Shown here: piece by piece, positions 30,852 to 32,424 of the stretch
Layout: each line of letters begins with the position of its first letter
Position numbering within the stretch: position 1 is the stretch's first letter
Origin: Nocardia neocaledoniensis
Lineage (GTDB): Bacteria; Actinomycetota; Actinomycetes; Mycobacteriales; Mycobacteriaceae
Reading direction: 5' to 3'
Assembly (NCBI RefSeq): GCF_003182135.1
Contig: NZ_QGTL01000024.1
Coordinates: 1-32,424, forward strand
Length of the DNA: 32,424 nucleotides
Notes under the pieces: model-generated
What the model was told of the DNA's origin: nothing
The model's input: only the letters and a program-made list of their open reading frames with translations
Database searches by the model: none
Program-made: the position numbers and the translations under genes

Positions 30852-32131
30852 TGAGCGAACGGTTTCTGGTCTCCGGCGGTAATCAGCTCGTCGGCGAGGT
30901 CGCGGTCGGCGGCGCGAAGAACAGCGTGCTGAAGCTGATGGCCGCCGCTTTGCTGGCCGAGGGCACGACCACCATCACCAACTGCCCGGACATCCTCGAT
31001 GTCCCGCTGATGGCCGAGGTGCTGCGTGGCCTCGGCTGCGACGTGACGATCTCCGACGATGCCACCGGCGACCGCTCGGTCGTCACGATCGTCACCCCGC
31101 CCGAGCCGAAGTACCACGCGGATTTCCCCGCGGTCACCCAGTTCCGCGCCTCGGTGTGTGTGCTCGGTCCGCTGATGGCCCGGTGCAAGCGCGCGGTCGT
31201 CGCCCTGCCCGGCGGTGACGCGATCGGTTCGCGTCCCCTGGACATGCATCAGCAGGGTCTGCGGTTGCTCGGGGCGACCAGCGAGATCGAGCACGGCTGC
31301 GTAGTCGCCCGTGCCGACGAGCTGCAGGGCGCGCGCATCCGCCTCGACTTCCCGTCCGTCGGCGCGACCGAGAACATCCTGATGGCCGCGGTCCTGGCCG
31401 AGGGGGAGACGGTCATCGACAACGCGGCGCGCGAGCCCGACATCGTCGACCTGTGCACCATGCTCACGCAGATGGGTGCGCGGATCGAGGGTGCCGGTTC
31501 CTCGGTGCTCACCGTGCAGGGTGTCAAGCGGCTCTCGCCGACCACCCATCAGGTGATCGGCGACCGGATCGTCGCCGCCACCTGGGGCATCGCCGCCGCG
31601 ATGACCACCGGCGACGTGCGCGTCACCGGCATCAACCCCAAGCACCTGGCGCTCGTGCTGGACAAGCTGCGGGCCGCGGGAGCACGAATCTCGTACGAGC
31701 CCAACGGTTTCCGCGTCGTCCAGCCGGAGCGTCCGCGCGCGGTGAACTTCGCGACGCTGCCGTTCCCGGGCTTCCCGACCGACCTGCAGCCGATGGCGAT
31801 CGGCCTGGCCGCCATCGCCGACGGCACCTCGATGATCACCGAGAACGTCTTCGAGGCGCGGTTCCGCTTCGTGGAGGAGATGATCCGGCTCGGCGCCGAC
31901 GCCCGCACCGACGGTCACCACGCCGTGGTCCGTGGAATCCCGCGCCTGTCCAGCGCGCCGGTCTGGTCCTCCGACATCCGCGCGGGCGCCGGCCTGGTGC
32001 TGGCGGGTCTGGTCGCCGACGGCGTCACCGAGGTGCACGACGTGTTCCACATCGACCGCGGCTACCCGCGCTTCGTCGAGCAGCTGCAGGCGCTCGGTGG
32101 ACAGGTCGAACGCGTCGATTCGCCGAAATAG
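30851..32131 (+). CDS. murA: UDP-N-acetylglucosamine 1-carboxyvinyltransferase (Asp-type active site)
   Basis: The 426-residue enzyme adds enolpyruvate from PEP to UDP-GlcNAc, the first committed step of peptidoglycan synthesis. The Lys-Asn pair at 23-24 (GAKNS), RASVCVLGPLMAR and the repeated inside-out barrel motifs (PFPGFPTDLQ, FEARFRFVEEM) are present. The catalytic loop reads LPGGDAIGSRPLDMH: Asp123 replaces the Cys that is alkylated by fosfomycin in E. coli. The same change in M. tuberculosis gives intrinsic fosfomycin resistance. The GTG at 30851 directly begins the conserved N-terminus. The gene lies just before the rRNA operon leader, as in mycobacteria. Confidence 0.97.
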   Translation: MSERFLVSGGNQLVGEVAVGGAKNSVLKLMAAALLAEGTTTITNCPDILDVPLMAEVLRGLGCDVTISDDATGDRSVVTIVTPPEPKYHADFPAVTQFRASVCVLGPLMARCKRAVVALPGGDAIGSRPLDMHQQGLRLLGATSEIEHGCVVARADELQGARIRLDFPSVGATENILMAAVLAEGETVIDNAAREPDIVDLCTMLTQMGARIEGAGSSVLTVQGVKRLSPTTHQVIGDRIVAATWGIAAAMTTGDVRVTGINPKHLALVLDKLRAAGARISYEPNGFRVVQPERPRAVNFATLPFPGFPTDLQPMAIGLAAIADGTSMITENVFEARFRFVEEMIRLGADARTDGHHAVVRGIPRLSSAPVWSSDIRAGAGLVLAGLVADGVTEVHDVFHIDRGYPRFVEQLQALGGQVERVDSPK

Positions 32132-32149
32132 CCTGTCTGACCAGGCGAT

Positions 32150-32178
32150 TTGACTTCGTGTTCGTGGCTGCGTAACTT
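32150..32178 (+). promoter_or_regulatory. Ribosomal RNA operon promoter P1
   Basis: TTGACT (32150-32155) and TAACTT (32173-32178) are spaced by exactly 17 nt, the best promoter match in the window. It lies just after murA, where the rrn P1 promoter of mycobacteria lies. Confidence 0.75.
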
Positions 32179-32253
32179 ATTTCGAGTCAGAGCGACACGG
32201 ACACAGTCCGCCGAGCGCCTGACGGATCACCTGGTCAGCTTCCCTCGCCGAAC

Positions 32254-32283
32254 TTGCTTCGGTTGGGTTGTCTGCGCTAGGTT
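32254..32283 (+). promoter_or_regulatory. Possible second rRNA promoter
   Basis: TTGCTT (32254-32259) and TAGGTT (32278-32283) are spaced by 18 nt. Tandem promoters are usual for rrn operons of this group. Confidence 0.5.
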
Positions 32284-32424
32284 GGAACAGTTGCCTTGCC
32301 GAAGCCCCGATGAAATGTTGCGGGTAGAGGCTTGTGCGTGTGTTCTTTGAGAACTCAATAGTGTGTCGATGAATGTCAGTGCCAATATTTTTATTGGTTC
32401 CGCTTCTCATACCCCCCGGTTGAG
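32284..32424 (+). ncRNA. rRNA operon leader (16S lies beyond the window)
   Basis: TGTTCTTTGAGAAC (32341-32354) followed by TCAATAGTGTG is the leader element found just before 16S rRNA in actinobacteria, containing the antitermination box. CCAATA/TATTGG (32382-32387/32392-32397) forms a hairpin with a T loop, a possible processing stem. No mature 16S sequence is seen before the window ends. Confidence 0.8.

Overview
The window is very GC-rich chromosomal DNA from a mycolic-acid actinobacterium, most likely Nocardia or a close relative (Rhodococcus). The evidence is the gene order argS-lysA-hom-thrC-thrB-rho-rpmE-prfA-prmC-Sua5-wecA-atpI-like-atpBEFHAGDC-DUF2550-murA-rrn leader. As I recall it, this follows the Mycobacterium tuberculosis Rv1292-Rv1315 segment. 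The ATP synthase subunits differ from the mycobacterial type: b and delta are separate, and subunit c looks Streptomyces-like. That argues against Mycobacterium itself.

Left part (1-8000) is the variable part. It starts with the 3' end of an enoyl-CoA hydratase gene. Convergent to it are a minus-strand MarR regulator and an Hsp70-like single-pass membrane protein. A tRNA-Cys(GCA) follows, then a block ending at tRNA-Arg(CCG). The block holds two minus-strand, proline-rich, single-pass membrane proteins on either side of a plus-strand DrrA/DrrB-type ABC exporter. The exporter has a long leader, poorer in G+C than the flanks, with several dyads. Next is a minus-strand DUF3105-DUF305 pair that diverges from argS.

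Centre (8001-21655): argS and lysA lead into the threonine branch hom-thrC-thrB, which is tightly packed. A 33-codon ORF is threaded between hom and thrC by ATGA overlaps at both ends. The transcription terminator gene rho follows, with a roughly 340-nt leader holding two overlapping mini-ORFs and hairpins. Then come rpmE (L31), prfA and prmC (release factor 1 and its methylase), a Sua5/YrdC tRNA-modification protein, and wecA for cell-wall polymer initiation.

Right part (21684-32424): an AtpI-like gene and the full F1Fo ATP synthase operon end at a perfect 38-nt palindromic terminator. A DUF2550 protein, a PduO-type cobalamin adenosyltransferase and murA follow. MurA carries Asp in place of the usual catalytic Cys. 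After murA are strong promoter elements and the leader of a ribosomal RNA operon whose 16S gene lies beyond the window.

Most of the window is conserved housekeeping DNA. I found no clear new multi-gene system. The most interesting signals are regulatory: the rho leader mini-ORFs, the hom-thrC linking ORF, the exporter leader with mutually exclusive hairpins, and several likely leaderless GTG starts. All positions and alignments were read by eye. No database search or folding program was run.
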